Positions 20,133 to 28,919 of a stretch of 64,000 nucleotides of DNA are shown here, one piece after another. The position numbers were made by a program, and so were the translations under genes. The notes under the pieces are model-generated. The model had not been told where the DNA came from. It worked only from the letters and a program-made list of their open reading frames with translations, and did no database searches. This DNA is from Rhizobium sp. CFBP 8762. GTDB taxonomy: Bacteria > Pseudomonadota > Alphaproteobacteria > Rhizobiales > Rhizobiaceae. Positions within the stretch are counted from its first letter, which is position 1; every line of letters begins with the position of its first letter. The DNA is taken from contig NZ_JACYUD010000004.1 in NCBI RefSeq assembly GCF_014841565.1, positions 170,658-234,657 of the forward strand, in the 5' to 3' direction.

Positions 20133-20939
20133 ATGACACCTCTTCTGCGCAAACCCTTTGGCAGCCATGGCAAAGTGCATGAGATCACGGCGGTGTCTGC
20201 TGGCTGGCGCTATGTCGGCTTTGCGCTGTACCGGTTGCGCGACGGCGAAACGGTCAGCGAGGCCACCGGTGGCAATGAAGTGATGATCGTCCTGGTTGAG
20301 GGCAAGGCCGCTATTAACGCTGCCGGTCAAGACTGGGGGATATTGGGCGAGCGGATGGACGTCTTTGAAAAGACGCCACCGCACTGCCTCTACGTCCCGA
20401 ACGGCGAGCACTGGACGGCACAGGCGCGCACCGACTGCACCATTGCGGTTTGTTCAGCACCGGGTAAGGGCGGACATCCGGCACGCCGTATCGGTCCCGA
20501 TGGCATCAGCCTGACGGAGCGTGGCAAAGGTACCAACACCCGCTACATCAACACCATCGCCATGGAAAACGAAGACTATTGCGACAGCCTGCTGGTGACG
20601 GAGGTCTTCACACCGGCCGGGCACTGGTCCAGCTACCCTTCGCACCGCCACGACGAAGACGATTTCCCCCGCATTACCTATCTGGAAGAGACCTATTACC
20701 ACCGCCTTCATCCGGCCGATGGTTTTGGCATCCAGCGGGTCTATACCGACGATGGAACGCTGGATGAGACCATGGCCGTGAGCAACCATGATGTCGTTCT
20801 GGTACCGCGTGGCCATCACCCCTGCGGCGCACCACATGGATTTGAGATGTACTATCTCAACGTTATGGCCGGACCTCTGCGCAAATGGCGTTTTGTGCCT
20901 GATCCGGCGGTTGAGTGGATCATCCAACGCGACGCCTGA
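20133..20939 (+). CDS. iolB: 5-deoxy-glucuronate isomerase
   Basis: Cupin-type isomerase converting 5-deoxy-glucuronate to 2-deoxy-5-keto-gluconate, the IolC substrate. 268 residues from ATG 20133. Seen: YVGFALYRLRDGE, HCLYVPNGEHWT, HWSSYPSHRHDEDDFPR with the metal-binding His cluster, EETYYHRLHP, and DVVLVPRGHHPCGAPHGFEM near the C-terminus. Directly after iolE, completing iolC-D-E-B. iolA, the methylmalonate-semialdehyde dehydrogenase, is not in the window. Confidence 0.93.
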   Translation: MTPLLRKPFGSHGKVHEITAVSAGWRYVGFALYRLRDGETVSEATGGNEVMIVLVEGKAAINAAGQDWGILGERMDVFEKTPPHCLYVPNGEHWTAQARTDCTIAVCSAPGKGGHPARRIGPDGISLTERGKGTNTRYINTIAMENEDYCDSLLVTEVFTPAGHWSSYPSHRHDEDDFPRITYLEETYYHRLHPADGFGIQRVYTDDGTLDETMAVSNHDVVLVPRGHHPCGAPHGFEMYYLNVMAGPLRKWRFVPDPAVEWIIQRDA

Positions 20940-21029
20940 CGTTAATCCAAACCAATGTGTTGGCCACACCAATGTTTAGGCCACCAATGTGCAAGCCACC
21001 GTCGTGGCTTTCCAACAGGAGTTCAGACC

Positions 21030-21419
21030 ATGCCACTCATGAAAATCCATGTCCGCAAAGGCCGCTCGCCCGAGCAGATCGCCACACTGATGGACAGCAT
21101 TCACGTCGCCATGGTGCGCTCGTTTGACGTGCCGGAGCGCGACCGCTACCAGATCCTGTTCGAACATGAGCATTCCCACTTCTGCGCTCAGGATACAGGC
21201 CTGTCCATTGAGCGAACCGACAACGTCCTGCTTCTGGAGGTCGTATCACGCCCTCGCAGCAAAGAGCAGAAAACCGCCTTCTACGCCAATCTGTGCGACG
21301 ACCTCACCCGCAACTGTTCCATCGCACCAACCGATGTCATGATCTCCTTCGTTGAAAACACCGATGCCGACTGGTCATTCGGACACGGACGCCCGCAGTT
21401 CCTGACAGGGGAGTTGTGA
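21030..21419 (+). CDS. Tautomerase-superfamily protein
   Basis: 129 residues from the ATG at 21030, preceded by CAGGAG. The initiator Met is followed directly by Pro (MPLMKIHVRKGRS), so processing would expose the N-terminal Pro that is the catalytic base of 4-oxalocrotonate-type tautomerases. A long in-frame extension upstream to 20955 is rejected for that reason. Length and later blocks (RYQILFEHEHSHF, LLLEVVSRPRSKEQK) fit the longer tautomerases seen beside sugar and inositol pathways. It may isomerise a keto intermediate; the substrate is unknown. Confidence 0.75.
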   Translation: MPLMKIHVRKGRSPEQIATLMDSIHVAMVRSFDVPERDRYQILFEHEHSHFCAQDTGLSIERTDNVLLLEVVSRPRSKEQKTAFYANLCDDLTRNCSIAPTDVMISFVENTDADWSFGHGRPQFLTGEL

Positions 21420-21507
21420 GATTGGGTTTGTCCAGATCAAGCCTTCTTCACAAACTCTTTCAACGACCTCTACCTTCCGTATGCATACCCAAAAGAGCCA
21501 TGGTGAT

Positions 21508-21527
21508 GTTACAGTCCCGAATGTAAC
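21508..21527. repeat. Short inverted repeat upstream of the serine recombinase
   Basis: GTTACA and TGTAAC lie 8 bases apart about 75 bases before the recombinase start. It could be a recombination or operator half-site pair. Only the symmetry is seen. Confidence 0.3.
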
Positions 21528-21600
21528 TTTTGACTTGTGTTCCTGGTTTTGTTACGACTGTTCAATCGAAGCCACCCTAATGCTACAGTTGGATGTGTGA

Positions 21601-22179
21601 ATGGCATGTATCGGCTACGCCCGCGTCAGTTCCGGCGATCAGGATCTGACCATCCAGCAGGAACGACTGACCGCGGCGGGATGCACCATTGTCAGATCAG
21701 AAAAAGTGTCTGGCAAATCCGTGAATGGTCGCGACGAGTTGCAAACGGTGATGCAGTTCCTGCGCGATGGTGACGAGCTCTGTGTCGTTCGTCTGGATCG
21801 CCTCGGCCGATCCACAAGAGACGTGTTAAATATTGTCCATGAGCTCGACGAGCGCGGCGCAAGCCTGCGGGTTCTGGAACCGGAGATTACCACCGGCGGC
21901 GATGTTGGCCGGATTGTCATCACTGTGCTTGGCATGGTGGCGGAGATGGAGCGTAAGTTCATCCTCGACCGGCAGCGCGCCGGCATCGATGCAGCGAAAG
22001 CCGCTGGCATCTACAAGGGACGCAAGCCCACCCTGCCCTATGACGACATCCGTCGGCGCAAGGCGACCGGAGAGAAGATCTCCGATATTGCCCGAACGCT
22101 TGGCATTGCCCGCATCAGTGTCTACCGGGCATTGGCCGACAAGCCACTGGATGAGGGTGGTCATGCCGATCAAGCCTGA
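21601..22179 (+). CDS. Serine recombinase (Pin/resolvase family)
   Basis: 192 residues. The catalytic domain starts IGYARVSSGDQDL with the nucleophilic Ser near residue 9-10, continues with LCVVRLDRLGRSTRD and GRIVITVLGMVAEMERKFI, and ends in a DRQRAGIDAAKAAGIYKGRK linker plus a C-terminal helix-turn-helix (KISDIARTLGIARISVYRAL). A small DNA invertase or resolvase. It shares 17 bases with the next gene. No adjacent invertible segment was identified, so it may mark the edge of an integrated element next to the inositol locus. Confidence 0.88.
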   Translation: MACIGYARVSSGDQDLTIQQERLTAAGCTIVRSEKVSGKSVNGRDELQTVMQFLRDGDELCVVRLDRLGRSTRDVLNIVHELDERGASLRVLEPEITTGGDVGRIVITVLGMVAEMERKFILDRQRAGIDAAKAAGIYKGRKPTLPYDDIRRRKATGEKISDIARTLGIARISVYRALADKPLDEGGHADQA

Positions 22180-22603
22180 GCTACGCGGTTTCTATCCGAT
22201 CGACTGGGCGGAGCTATCGATCTCCATCCGGTTTCGCCGGGCAAAGGGGCGCTGCGAGCATTGTGAACGCCCACACGGCAGACAGATCTGCGCACTGCCC
22301 GACGGGCGATGGTTTGACGATGACATTTCCAGATGGAGAGACAACCGAGGCAGACGGGTTCGCACCAACCTGCCCTCGCCGCCTGCCCTACCACCTGAGT
22401 TTCAGGCGAAATGGACAACGGTGTTTCTGGCCTGCGCTCATCTTGATCACAACCTTGCCAACAATCAGGCTGACAATCTCGCGGCCCTCTGCCAGCGCTG
22501 CCATCTAACTCACGACCGCACAGAGCATCTGGCGAGACGCAGGATCACCTACCGGAAACGATGGGCGCTCGGTGATTTGTTTACGGGCACGTATTCGGCC
22601 TGA
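22163..22603 (+). CDS. HNH-endonuclease-like protein
   Basis: 146 residues from the ATG at 22163, inside the end of the recombinase frame. Seen: CEHCERPHG, a first Cys pair, then FLACAHLDHNLANNQADNLA, and finally LCQRCHLTHDRTEHL with a second Cys pair and His. This is the HNH zinc-finger arrangement (AHLDHN, the N of NQADN, and the last His). Function unproven: such small proteins accompany prophages and recombinases. Translational overlap with the recombinase suggests a joint unit. Confidence 0.65.
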   Translation: MPIKPELRGFYPIDWAELSISIRFRRAKGRCEHCERPHGRQICALPDGRWFDDDISRWRDNRGRRVRTNLPSPPALPPEFQAKWTTVFLACAHLDHNLANNQADNLAALCQRCHLTHDRTEHLARRRITYRKRWALGDLFTGTYSA

Positions 22604-22876
22604 TCACTATATTTCCGCGACGTGTAGCGATACGGGTTCATATGTTCGGCTGATGGGCACAGCCTAATCTATATAGCAAGAGCGCCGTGTGGCCATGGGG
22701 ATTTGTGTTTCCGGCGACCTTCGCTTTACATCTACCTGAAACGAGAAAAGACGCCCGCGAAGAGCGCCTTTTCCTATTTGGGAAGTCGAGGATTCGTAAT
22801 GCTCAAGGGCAAACTGCCAATCTGATCTCGACTTTTCGAAGTGGAATGTAGTTCAAAATGACGGAGCGTCAAGAAG
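22604..22876. other. Spacer with a possible hairpin
   Basis: 273 bases without a supported gene. Around 22745-22772 AAAAG and CTTTT flank GC-rich arms, an imperfect terminator-like hairpin that could end the recombinase/HNH transcript. Confidence 0.35.
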
Positions 22877-23677
22877 TTGACGATTGGGGATACTGATCTC
22901 GCTGAGATCACTAAGCTGCTATCGCCTGAACGCCTAAGCAAGCTTCATCAGCTTACGGGCAACTCCAGGGCCGCAATTGAATTTCACCAAAAAACACTGC
23001 GTCTAGGAGCAGACCTGATGAATATCACGGCTGTTATTGAGATAGCGATGCGCAACTCGATTTGTGAAAATCTAAGCCAGTTCTTCGGCCAGGCCAACTG
23101 GCTCTTGAACCCGCCCGTGCCCTTCAAATGGAAGGACACTGAAGCAAATAAGATTAACATGGCTTTGGGCAGTGCCCGTCGCGCGGAATATTCGAAGCTT
23201 GCCCAAGATGACAAACATGCTCTCGACGCCTTAGCATTCCCACTTGGGAAACCCACCAACCTTGCGCATACCCAGCGATCTAAACAACGTCGAGCGCACA
23301 TCCAAGTGACCGACGGCAAGATCGTAGCTGAACTGACGTTCTACATCTGGAAACGCCTTTTCGGCCCAGATTACGAACATTCACTTTGGAAGCCGACGTT
23401 GAAAAAGGTGTTTCCGAATAAGCGGGTAAAACGCTCGGACGTGGCGGACAACCTTGAGATTGTCTACCAGTCGCGCAACCGTCTCGCGCACCATGAACCT
23501 GTCCTACACAGCCGGTTTACTGACACAATTGCCGCAATCAAGTATCTCGCAGAGCACCTAGAGGCTAGCACACCAAGTGACCGCACACCACTGTACCGTC
23601 TCATTGCTGACGATCTTGTTGCCGTCGAAGCTTCCGCTGTTATCCTGCATGCAGAGCTAGACGCCTACCGGACCTAA
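22877..23677 (+). CDS. Abi_2-like HEPN protein (abortive-infection type)
   Basis: 266 residues. N-terminal LLSPERLSKLHQLTGN and a helix-rich ITAVIEIAMRNSICENLSQFFG resemble Abi_2 (AbiD/AbiF-like) proteins. At residues 200-206 the motif RNRLAHHEP fits the HEPN ribonuclease pattern R-x4-H, with the Arg at 200 and His at 205. ELTFYIWKRLFGPDYEHSLW is also typical of the family. Probable start is TTG 22877, with GGAG a few bases upstream; the nearby ATG at 22858 is in another frame. Single gene, no partner. Phage defence by RNA cleavage is inferred from the family. Confidence 0.7.
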   Translation: MTIGDTDLAEITKLLSPERLSKLHQLTGNSRAAIEFHQKTLRLGADLMNITAVIEIAMRNSICENLSQFFGQANWLLNPPVPFKWKDTEANKINMALGSARRAEYSKLAQDDKHALDALAFPLGKPTNLAHTQRSKQRRAHIQVTDGKIVAELTFYIWKRLFGPDYEHSLWKPTLKKVFPNKRVKRSDVADNLEIVYQSRNRLAHHEPVLHSRFTDTIAAIKYLAEHLEASTPSDRTPLYRLIADDLVAVEASAVILHAELDAYRT

Positions 23678-23996
23678 CGAGGCGACCTGCAAATTTCTGC
23701 CATGCGTCAATAACGTTGTTCCATGTTAGCGAGGATGTCAATTTATGCGTTCCAGATGTGTTGCCATTCTGGGCATCTACGACAACACCAAGCGCTTTGG
23801 CATATAGCACCCAGTGAGTTTCGAAAGCATCACACGAAAATGCTGCGACCACCTTGTGTTTTAACCGTCCGGTGGCTGCGCCTGCCGTGGGCGGTGAGTT
23901 TCATCTGTCTCAATGGCTTCTCCGTCAGGACTAATATTAGTTGCAGTCCAGACTTGCGGTCTTTTGGTGTTTGAGCTCAAACGCTAGCGATGCGGG
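23678..23996. other. Gap without recognised gene
   Basis: 319 bases between the convergent Abi_2-like and Fic genes. Open frames here give no recognisable protein and no structured RNA or clear terminator is seen. Confidence 0.4.
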
Positions 23997-24767
23997 CTAC
24001 TCAAATGTCGCAGGCTGTCTAAGACTCTCGCTTGCTGCATTGATGTATGTATCAAGAGCCTGGTTCAGGCGCTTATACATCAAGCCCCTGAACCGATCGT
24101 CAGGTTTGCCTGCTTGCCCGTCTTCCAGGGCTGATATGTACAATGGCCTGTCTTCGGGTCGAATGGCAATCGGTGGATACCCTCCGCGGATTAAAATCAG
24201 GTTCATAAGAAGGCGTGCCGTTCTGCCGTTGCCATCGTTGAATGGGTGGATTGCAACAAGGCGTCTGTGCGCCTCGAACCCAACGTCTGGATCGTTGCCT
24301 ACAGTGTTCAGCCATTTGATCAACGCAGCCATCATTGCTGGTACGTCGCCAAAGGACGGAAATCTGTGAATTCCCATTGCAGTGTTCACATAGCGCGCTG
24401 TGTCTGTATAGCGTCCGGCAATGTCCGGCATTGATCTTGCAACCACGAACTGATGCACTGCGCGGATATCGATTTCTCTCACAGGGGTTAAAGGAGGCGA
24501 GCCAGCTTCTGTTACCCAGTCCAGGGCATGGGCATGATCGACAGCCTCAAGATGGTCTTTCAAGGGCTTTCCACTGACTGTAATACCCCTCTCAATGACG
24601 AGTGCAGTTTCCTCGCCTGTGAGCGTGTTACCTTCCAGTGCATTCGACGTATAGGTAATATCGATGCGATGTACGGTGTCGAGCATGTCCAGTGCGCCGG
24701 GCCTGATCCTTGCCCTCAGTGCGTCCAACTTTGCTTTTTTCTCACGAACTGTATCAGCAAAAACCAT
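23997..24767 (-). CDS. Fic-domain AMP-transferase, self-inhibited class II
   Basis: 256 residues. The catalytic motif HPFNDGNGRTARLLMN (His174) is complete, so nucleotidylation (AMPylation) activity is expected. Near the N-terminus TSNALEGNT holds the inhibitory pattern S/T-x3-E-G (Ser41, Glu45, Gly46), the mark of class II Fic proteins whose own helix blocks ATP. Other family blocks: ITYTSNALEGNTLTGEET, VREIDIRAVHQFVV and AGRYTDTARYV. Encoded alone between an Abi_2-like gene and a dead mobilization gene, possibly a regulatory or defence-associated AMPylase; target unknown. Confidence 0.88.
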   Translation of the reverse strand: MVFADTVREKKAKLDALRARIRPGALDMLDTVHRIDITYTSNALEGNTLTGEETALVIERGITVSGKPLKDHLEAVDHAHALDWVTEAGSPPLTPVREIDIRAVHQFVVARSMPDIAGRYTDTARYVNTAMGIHRFPSFGDVPAMMAALIKWLNTVGNDPDVGFEAHRRLVAIHPFNDGNGRTARLLMNLILIRGGYPPIAIRPEDRPLYISALEDGQAGKPDDRFRGLMYKRLNQALDTYINAASESLRQPATFE

Positions 24768-24904
24768 CAGCGCTACTCAATTGAACCAATCACCCATCAT
24801 CCACGGCATAGGCAAGGACTAAAAAGACAGGCATTCCTGCTAAAGAACCATGTACCTGCGATGCCGTAAGAATTCAAAGAGCAGTTCTACTTTATGCAAC
24901 ACAC

Positions 24905-25415
24905 CTACGTTCTCGATATTTCTATGTGTAACCAACGTCTCAGATCAGGGTGCCTTTTTGCATGAACACCCTGCCACGTGGGATGCGTTTGACACAACAG
25001 GCTCTTGCGAGCGGGAACGCGGTTGGCGATCCGCAAAACGCTTCCTATCACGTCCAGAACCTTTGATTGCAAGTCACGGAAGTCATGTATCATGGCCTCC
25101 ACCTCTGAAAAACGAGCGCCCTGACCAGGTCTCGGCCAGCCACAATTTTCGCAATCCTGCCATACGGCCAAGGTCGCCGTTGAGTTTGACAAGATCAGCA
25201 ACTGCTTTGAGATCAAGAACAGAACATACTGGCTTGTTCAACCCCACACCGCGCAAGTAAGTGAACAAGGACAAGCCCGTCAGTTCGGCTCGCTCAGTCA
25301 TGAAAGACCTTTCCTCTGCAGTCACCCAAACCTTGGATTGGTGGAAGGTCTCTGCGTTCCCCTGGTTTTGGTTCTGGCTCCAGTATGTTCCGTTTCTTTG
25401 CTCGCGGCAGCGCAT
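24905..25415 (-). pseudogene. TraJ/MobC-type plasmid mobilization protein, frameshifted
   Basis: Relaxosome accessory protein that binds near oriT. From an ATG at 25415: KVWVTAEERSFMTERAELTG, LSLFTYLRGVGLNK, VADLVKLNGDLGRMAGLRKL, a typical MobC/TraJ ribbon-helix-helix and C-terminal helix. At 25108-25112 the coding strand has five T; with four T the frame continues as SEVEAMIHDFRDLQSKVLDV, as in intact relatives. With five it stops at 25083. So it is broken by a one-base insertion in a homopolymer, unless slippage or a sequencing error is involved. No relaxase gene follows. Confidence 0.75.
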
Positions 25416-25530
25416 GTCAGCCTCGCGGAGCAAGAGAGTTCGTTGAGCCGAAGGCGAATAAGAACAGGAAATGGAGGCATAGATGCGAAGCAGCGTAGGC
25501 CTACAATACACATCTTGCCTTCTCTCTTTA

Positions 25531-25670
25531 TGCAATTCTATGCAACTTTATGCAATTTCGATATGGATAACAGAAATCTTGGTGAACTCGTCTCCGCAAT
25601 TGCATTGATTTGCACCAAATTGCATTAGATTGCATTAGATTGCATTAGATTGCATTAGATTGCATTATGC
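25531..25670. repeat. Phased 10-bp TGCA repeat array (iteron- or operator-like)
   Basis: Two groups of tandem words with a 10-base period. 25531-25560: three copies of TGCAAYTYTA, the last degenerate. 25621-25670: four perfect TGCATTAGAT copies plus a partial fifth. ATTGCATT and TTGCA words lie between them. One turn of helix per unit suggests a protein reading one DNA face, as iterons or ribbon-helix-helix operators do. The array lies between the mobilization gene and the VapB-like gene, just upstream of the latter. Confidence 0.6.
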
Positions 25671-25676
25671 TGAGCA

Positions 25677-25979
25677 TTGGTAGTCGACTTGGCGAGCCAA
25701 ATCTTCAACGATGTATTGAATGGTCGCGCTGGCTGGTCTTCAGAAACCGCCGACAGGTTAACCCGCGAGTTCGCAACACTGGCGAATGTGAGCATGACGG
25801 AAGCTGTTGTTATCGCAATGCGCGAGGCGATCGAACGTCGCATAACAGTCGAGACCCCTATCCAAACAGCGGCTCGTATACGCGAAAAATATAACCTCAA
25901 ACTGACGGAGAAGGCGAAAATCCCTCTTCCGAAAGAAGTCTTCGACGACATGTGGGCACACGACAATCATCGTGTCTGA
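25677..25979 (+). CDS. VapB-like (Rv0623/PSK-type) antitoxin, orphan
   Basis: About 100 residues from a TTG at 25677. ETADRLTREFATLANVSMTE then AVVIAMREAIERRI is the N-terminal DNA-binding pattern of the PSK_trans_fac group of VapB antitoxins; the tail (IREKYNLKLTEKAKIPLPKE) would hold the toxin-binding part. No PIN-domain toxin follows: the next 400 bases have no such frame. It probably represses through the 10-bp repeats just upstream. Confidence 0.55.
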   Translation: MVVDLASQIFNDVLNGRAGWSSETADRLTREFATLANVSMTEAVVIAMREAIERRITVETPIQTAARIREKYNLKLTEKAKIPLPKEVFDDMWAHDNHRV

Positions 25980-26403
25980 TCAGTTGACCAATGGATGCAA
26001 GGTTATGGATCCTGCTACTTGTTGATCATCGCACGAGGCCCCGTCACCACATCGAAGACGTTCCTACAAAATGTAATACATCTTTGCGTATCCTGCCATG
26101 CCATAACTACCAAATTTTGGCCTTGAATTTGCGCCCGATCAACTGTCTGACAGTTGCACTTTCCTGCCTACTTTATATTGTTGATCATTCTGATAATATT
26201 TATAAAACTGATAAAACTGATAAAACTGATAAAATCGATAAATTGATTTCCGTCGTATGGCTAACGTCGATCACGTCACCGCTCAGGCGGTTCCAGTATT
26301 GTGTTGATCAGCAATTCGTCCGACTCCAGTCTGTGGTAATCCCCTCGCCAAATAAGGGGTTTTAAAAGTCGAATTCTCTCGGGCTTGAAGATTGAGGGGA
26401 TTG
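25980..26403. other. AT-rich gap with tandem repeat
   Basis: 424 bases with no supported gene. It contains the 9-bp repeat run at 26202-26246 and, at about 26341-26362, CCCCT and AGGGG flanking nine bases followed by TTTT, a weak terminator-like hairpin near the left edge of the IS3 remnant. Confidence 0.4.
26202..26246. repeat. 9-bp tandem repeat ATAAAACTG
   Basis: Three perfect copies of ATAAAACTG followed by two degenerate ones (ATAAAATCG, ATAAATTGA). Very AT-rich. Possible protein-binding or DNA-melting site; no function shown. Confidence 0.6.
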
Positions 26404-26691
26404 ATGAAAACGAGCAGATTTAACGAACCACAAATCCTTGCAGTCCTTCGCCAAGTGAAAGGCTGCGTCCCCTGTCCCCGAGTTATGCCGGAGCATGGGA
26501 TGAGCACAGCGTCATTTTACAAATGGCGATCGAAATACGGTGGCATGGACGCGTCGATGATCAGCCAGATGAAGGCTCTGGAAGACGAGAACCGTCGGCT
26601 GAAGAAGATGTATGCCGAGATGAGCAGGCAGGCAGAACTGCTGAAGGAGGCTCTTGGAAAAAATGACGCAACCATCTCAACGCCGAGATAG
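26404..26691 (+). pseudogene. IS3-family OrfA, element truncated
   Basis: About 95 residues with the helix-turn-helix of IS3 OrfA (FNEPQILAVLRQVKG, MSTASFYKWRSKYGGMD) and leucine-zipper helix (ISQMKALEDENRRLKKMYAE, MSRQAELLKEALGK). The usual REHG-like segment has changed (PCPRVMPEHG). No OrfB follows: only about 40 bases resembling its start remain before unrelated sequence. Element not mobile. Confidence 0.75.
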
Positions 26692-27336
26692 AGATCGTTA
26701 TTGATCAACCTGCCGAGCGTTCCGATCACTATGCAAGGTCAGGAGGTTCGGGAAGGATCATGATGCAACCAGCACGTTTGGCAAGTCGGAGCTCGCTTGG
26801 AAACCGCTTCGGCAATGAACTACTTTCGCATCAACTCAAGGAACCGTTGGGCATCAAACCACTGTTTGCCACCTTTTTCGCCAAGGCGTGGATTTCCAAA
26901 TTGTCGTATTGAAGGAGGATCAATGGTCGCCAAATCGATACTGCGCATCGCTGCACGTTCGCGGCGATGGGCGCGCTGCTTGAAAGCTTGTTGCTTTCTG
27001 CCTCGGTCCAACCGCAACCGGGATTGTTTCGTCTGGAACGAGCCATCTAATCACACACCAATCAGCGTCAACTGCGCAATCCAACCGACCGTCGGCTGTG
27101 CGACGGATACTGCACAATCGTAATAAAGTTCTAGTACGTCCATCTGGTGACACTTTCCTTTACACGAGCAAGCAGTCGTCTTTGGCACTGTCATTGTACT
27201 AAGCAGCTCTTAGCAGGGGCTGAGCAACCTCATTGTGTCACCTGCGCAGCAGTGCAAACTCAACTACTCCTTGAGAAACAATGACTCATCGGATCGAAAT
27301 CTTTATAGGTGTACGTAAGTACGAAAGACGTCCAAA
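26692..27336. other. Gap without recognised gene
   Basis: 645 bases. Several short frames exist on both strands around 26800-27150 but none has a recognisable domain or credible ribosome site. Probably scarred DNA next to the IS3 remnant. Confidence 0.4.
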
Positions 27337-27513
27337 TCAGGTTTTAGAGGGTTTGAGCTTAGCTGTTTTAAAGCTTTCGACGCTAACATTCGCCCAGAAA
27401 TACGCACTCAATGATTCATCCGCTGGAGCATTGGGATCATGGTACAGTTCACCGTTCTCCTTCATCTTCAGGATTTGCGCCAAGGTTATGCGCTTTATAT
27501 TTTGATCCGTCAT
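27337..27513 (-). pseudogene. BrnA-like antitoxin, N-terminal fragment
   Basis: About 58 residues: IKRITLAQILKMKENGELYH, DPNAPADESLSAYFWANVSV. The pattern of a TLxEIxxM start and a PNAPxxxSLxxxFWANA stretch is that of BrnA-type antitoxins, which normally continue with a ribbon-helix-helix (about 90 residues in all). Here the frame ends after about 15 unrelated residues, so the DNA-binding end is lost. No BrnT gene is upstream. Low-certainty family call. Confidence 0.4.
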
Positions 27514-27777
27514 TGCGACCATCTTTCTATCACGTGATCAATCAAGTGGTACCAATTGCTTTGTGTAAAAAGCATAAACCGTTACAGGTCCAGTTGTTAA
27601 GGTACTATGGCCAATCCTGCGCGGGCCAGTCACGCGCTGTGTGGATCACGCGTAAGATAACGATACTTTCTTGATCGAGGATCGAGCGCAATTAGAGGTG
27701 GCTCGGGAAATCTGCACAGCTAGGATAAGTGGAATTTCTGCCTGACTTCGGCTTAGATGCCGGGAACAGGAGATACC

Positions 27778-28089
27778 ATGACGAGACGACCGCGCCGGAA
27801 CCACAGCCCGGCCTTCAAGGCAAAGGTGGCGCTTGCCGCGATCAGAGGCGAGCAGACGCTGGTGGAATTATCCCAGCAGTTCGACGTGCATGCCAACCAG
27901 ATCAAACAGTGGAAAGACCAGCTCCTTGAGGGGGCGACAGGCATTTTTGGCGATGAAGCGAAGACGGAACCGGCGGGTCCAACCGTCGATGTCAAAACGC
28001 TGCATGCCAAAATCGGCGAACCGACACTGGAGAACGATTTTTTGTCCGGTGCGCTCGGCAAGGCGGGATTGCCGGACGGAAAGAAATGA
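27778..28089 (+). CDS. IS3 transposase OrfA
   Basis: 103 residues from ATG 27778 with AGGAG upstream. Helix-turn-helix AFKAKVALAAIRGEQTLVEL, SQQFDVHANQIKQWKDQLLE and a zipper-like C-terminus (KIGEPTLENDFLSGALGKAG) mark IS3 OrfA. Stop overlaps the orfB start by ATGA. Some residues differ from the usual helix (KIGELTLENDFL in many relatives). Confidence 0.85.
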   Translation: MTRRPRRNHSPAFKAKVALAAIRGEQTLVELSQQFDVHANQIKQWKDQLLEGATGIFGDEAKTEPAGPTVDVKTLHAKIGEPTLENDFLSGALGKAGLPDGKK

Positions 28090-28919
28090 TCGACCGCGAG
28101 CATAAGCTATCCGTCGTGCGCCAGGCGAAGGTTCTCGGCTTCAGCCGTGGCAGCATTTACTATTCTTCACGTCCAGTCTCAGGCCGCGATCTGGCTTTGA
28201 TGCGGCGGATCGACGAACTGCTGCATCTCGACTACCCGTTCGCCTGAAGTCGGATGTTGGGAGGGCTTTTGAGAGGAGAAGGACTGGAAACTGGCCGGCT
28301 GCACGTCGCCACGCTGATGAAGAAGATGGGCATCGAGGCAATCTACCGTCGCCCGAATACCTTTAAACCAGCGCCTGGGCACAAGGTCTATCCATACCTC
28401 CTGCGTAAGCTGGCGGTCGCCCGGCACAACCAGGTCTGGGCAATGGACATAACCTACGTTCCGATGGCTCGCGGTTTTGTCTATCTCTGCGCCGTCGTGG
28501 ACTGGTTCAGCCGGAGGGTTCTGTCGTGGCGGCTGTCGATCACGATGGCAGCAGCCTTCTGCATCGAAGCGGTGGAGGAAGCACTTGCCCGCTATGGCAA
28601 GCCGGAAATCTTCAATACGGCCCAGGGATCGCAGTTCACCTCCGTCGAATTCACGGCGGTGCTGAAGAAAGCCGAAATCGCCATCTCGATGGATGGCAAA
28701 GGTGCGTGGCGGGACAATGTCTTCGTCGAACGGCTCTGGCGCTCGGTCAAATACGAGGAGGTTTACCTTCACGCCTACAAGACCGTGTCCGAGGCCCGCG
28801 CTGGCATCGGCCGATATCTGACCTTCTACAACGGCCGACGCCCACATTCATCCCTTGACCGGCAGACGCCGGATCAGGCCTACTTCAACGCGCTGGCACC
28901 AATGATGGTGGCGGCATAA
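28086..28919 (+). pseudogene. IS3 transposase OrfB with nonsense codon and lost catalytic Asp
   Basis: DDE integrase of about 277 codons. A TGA at 28245-28247 (codon 54) falls within YPFA-stop-SRMLGGLL, where relatives have YPFAGSRML, so GGA has probably become TGA. In addition the second catalytic Asp, in the FNTDQGSQFT motif, is Ala here (FNTAQGSQFT, GCC at 28620, codon 179). The first Asp (QVWAMDITYVP) and the Glu (DNVFVERLWRSVKYEEVY) remain. Two independent lesions make this copy unable to move on its own. Confidence 0.9.

Noticed and set aside
25531..25670. CRISPR array
   Set aside because: The repeats are directly adjoining 10-mers with no spacers of 25-40 bases, and no cas genes are present.
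26797..27153. Overlapping short frames on both strands, possible transposase remnant
   Set aside because: No motif of any transposase family could be recognised and none has a good start.
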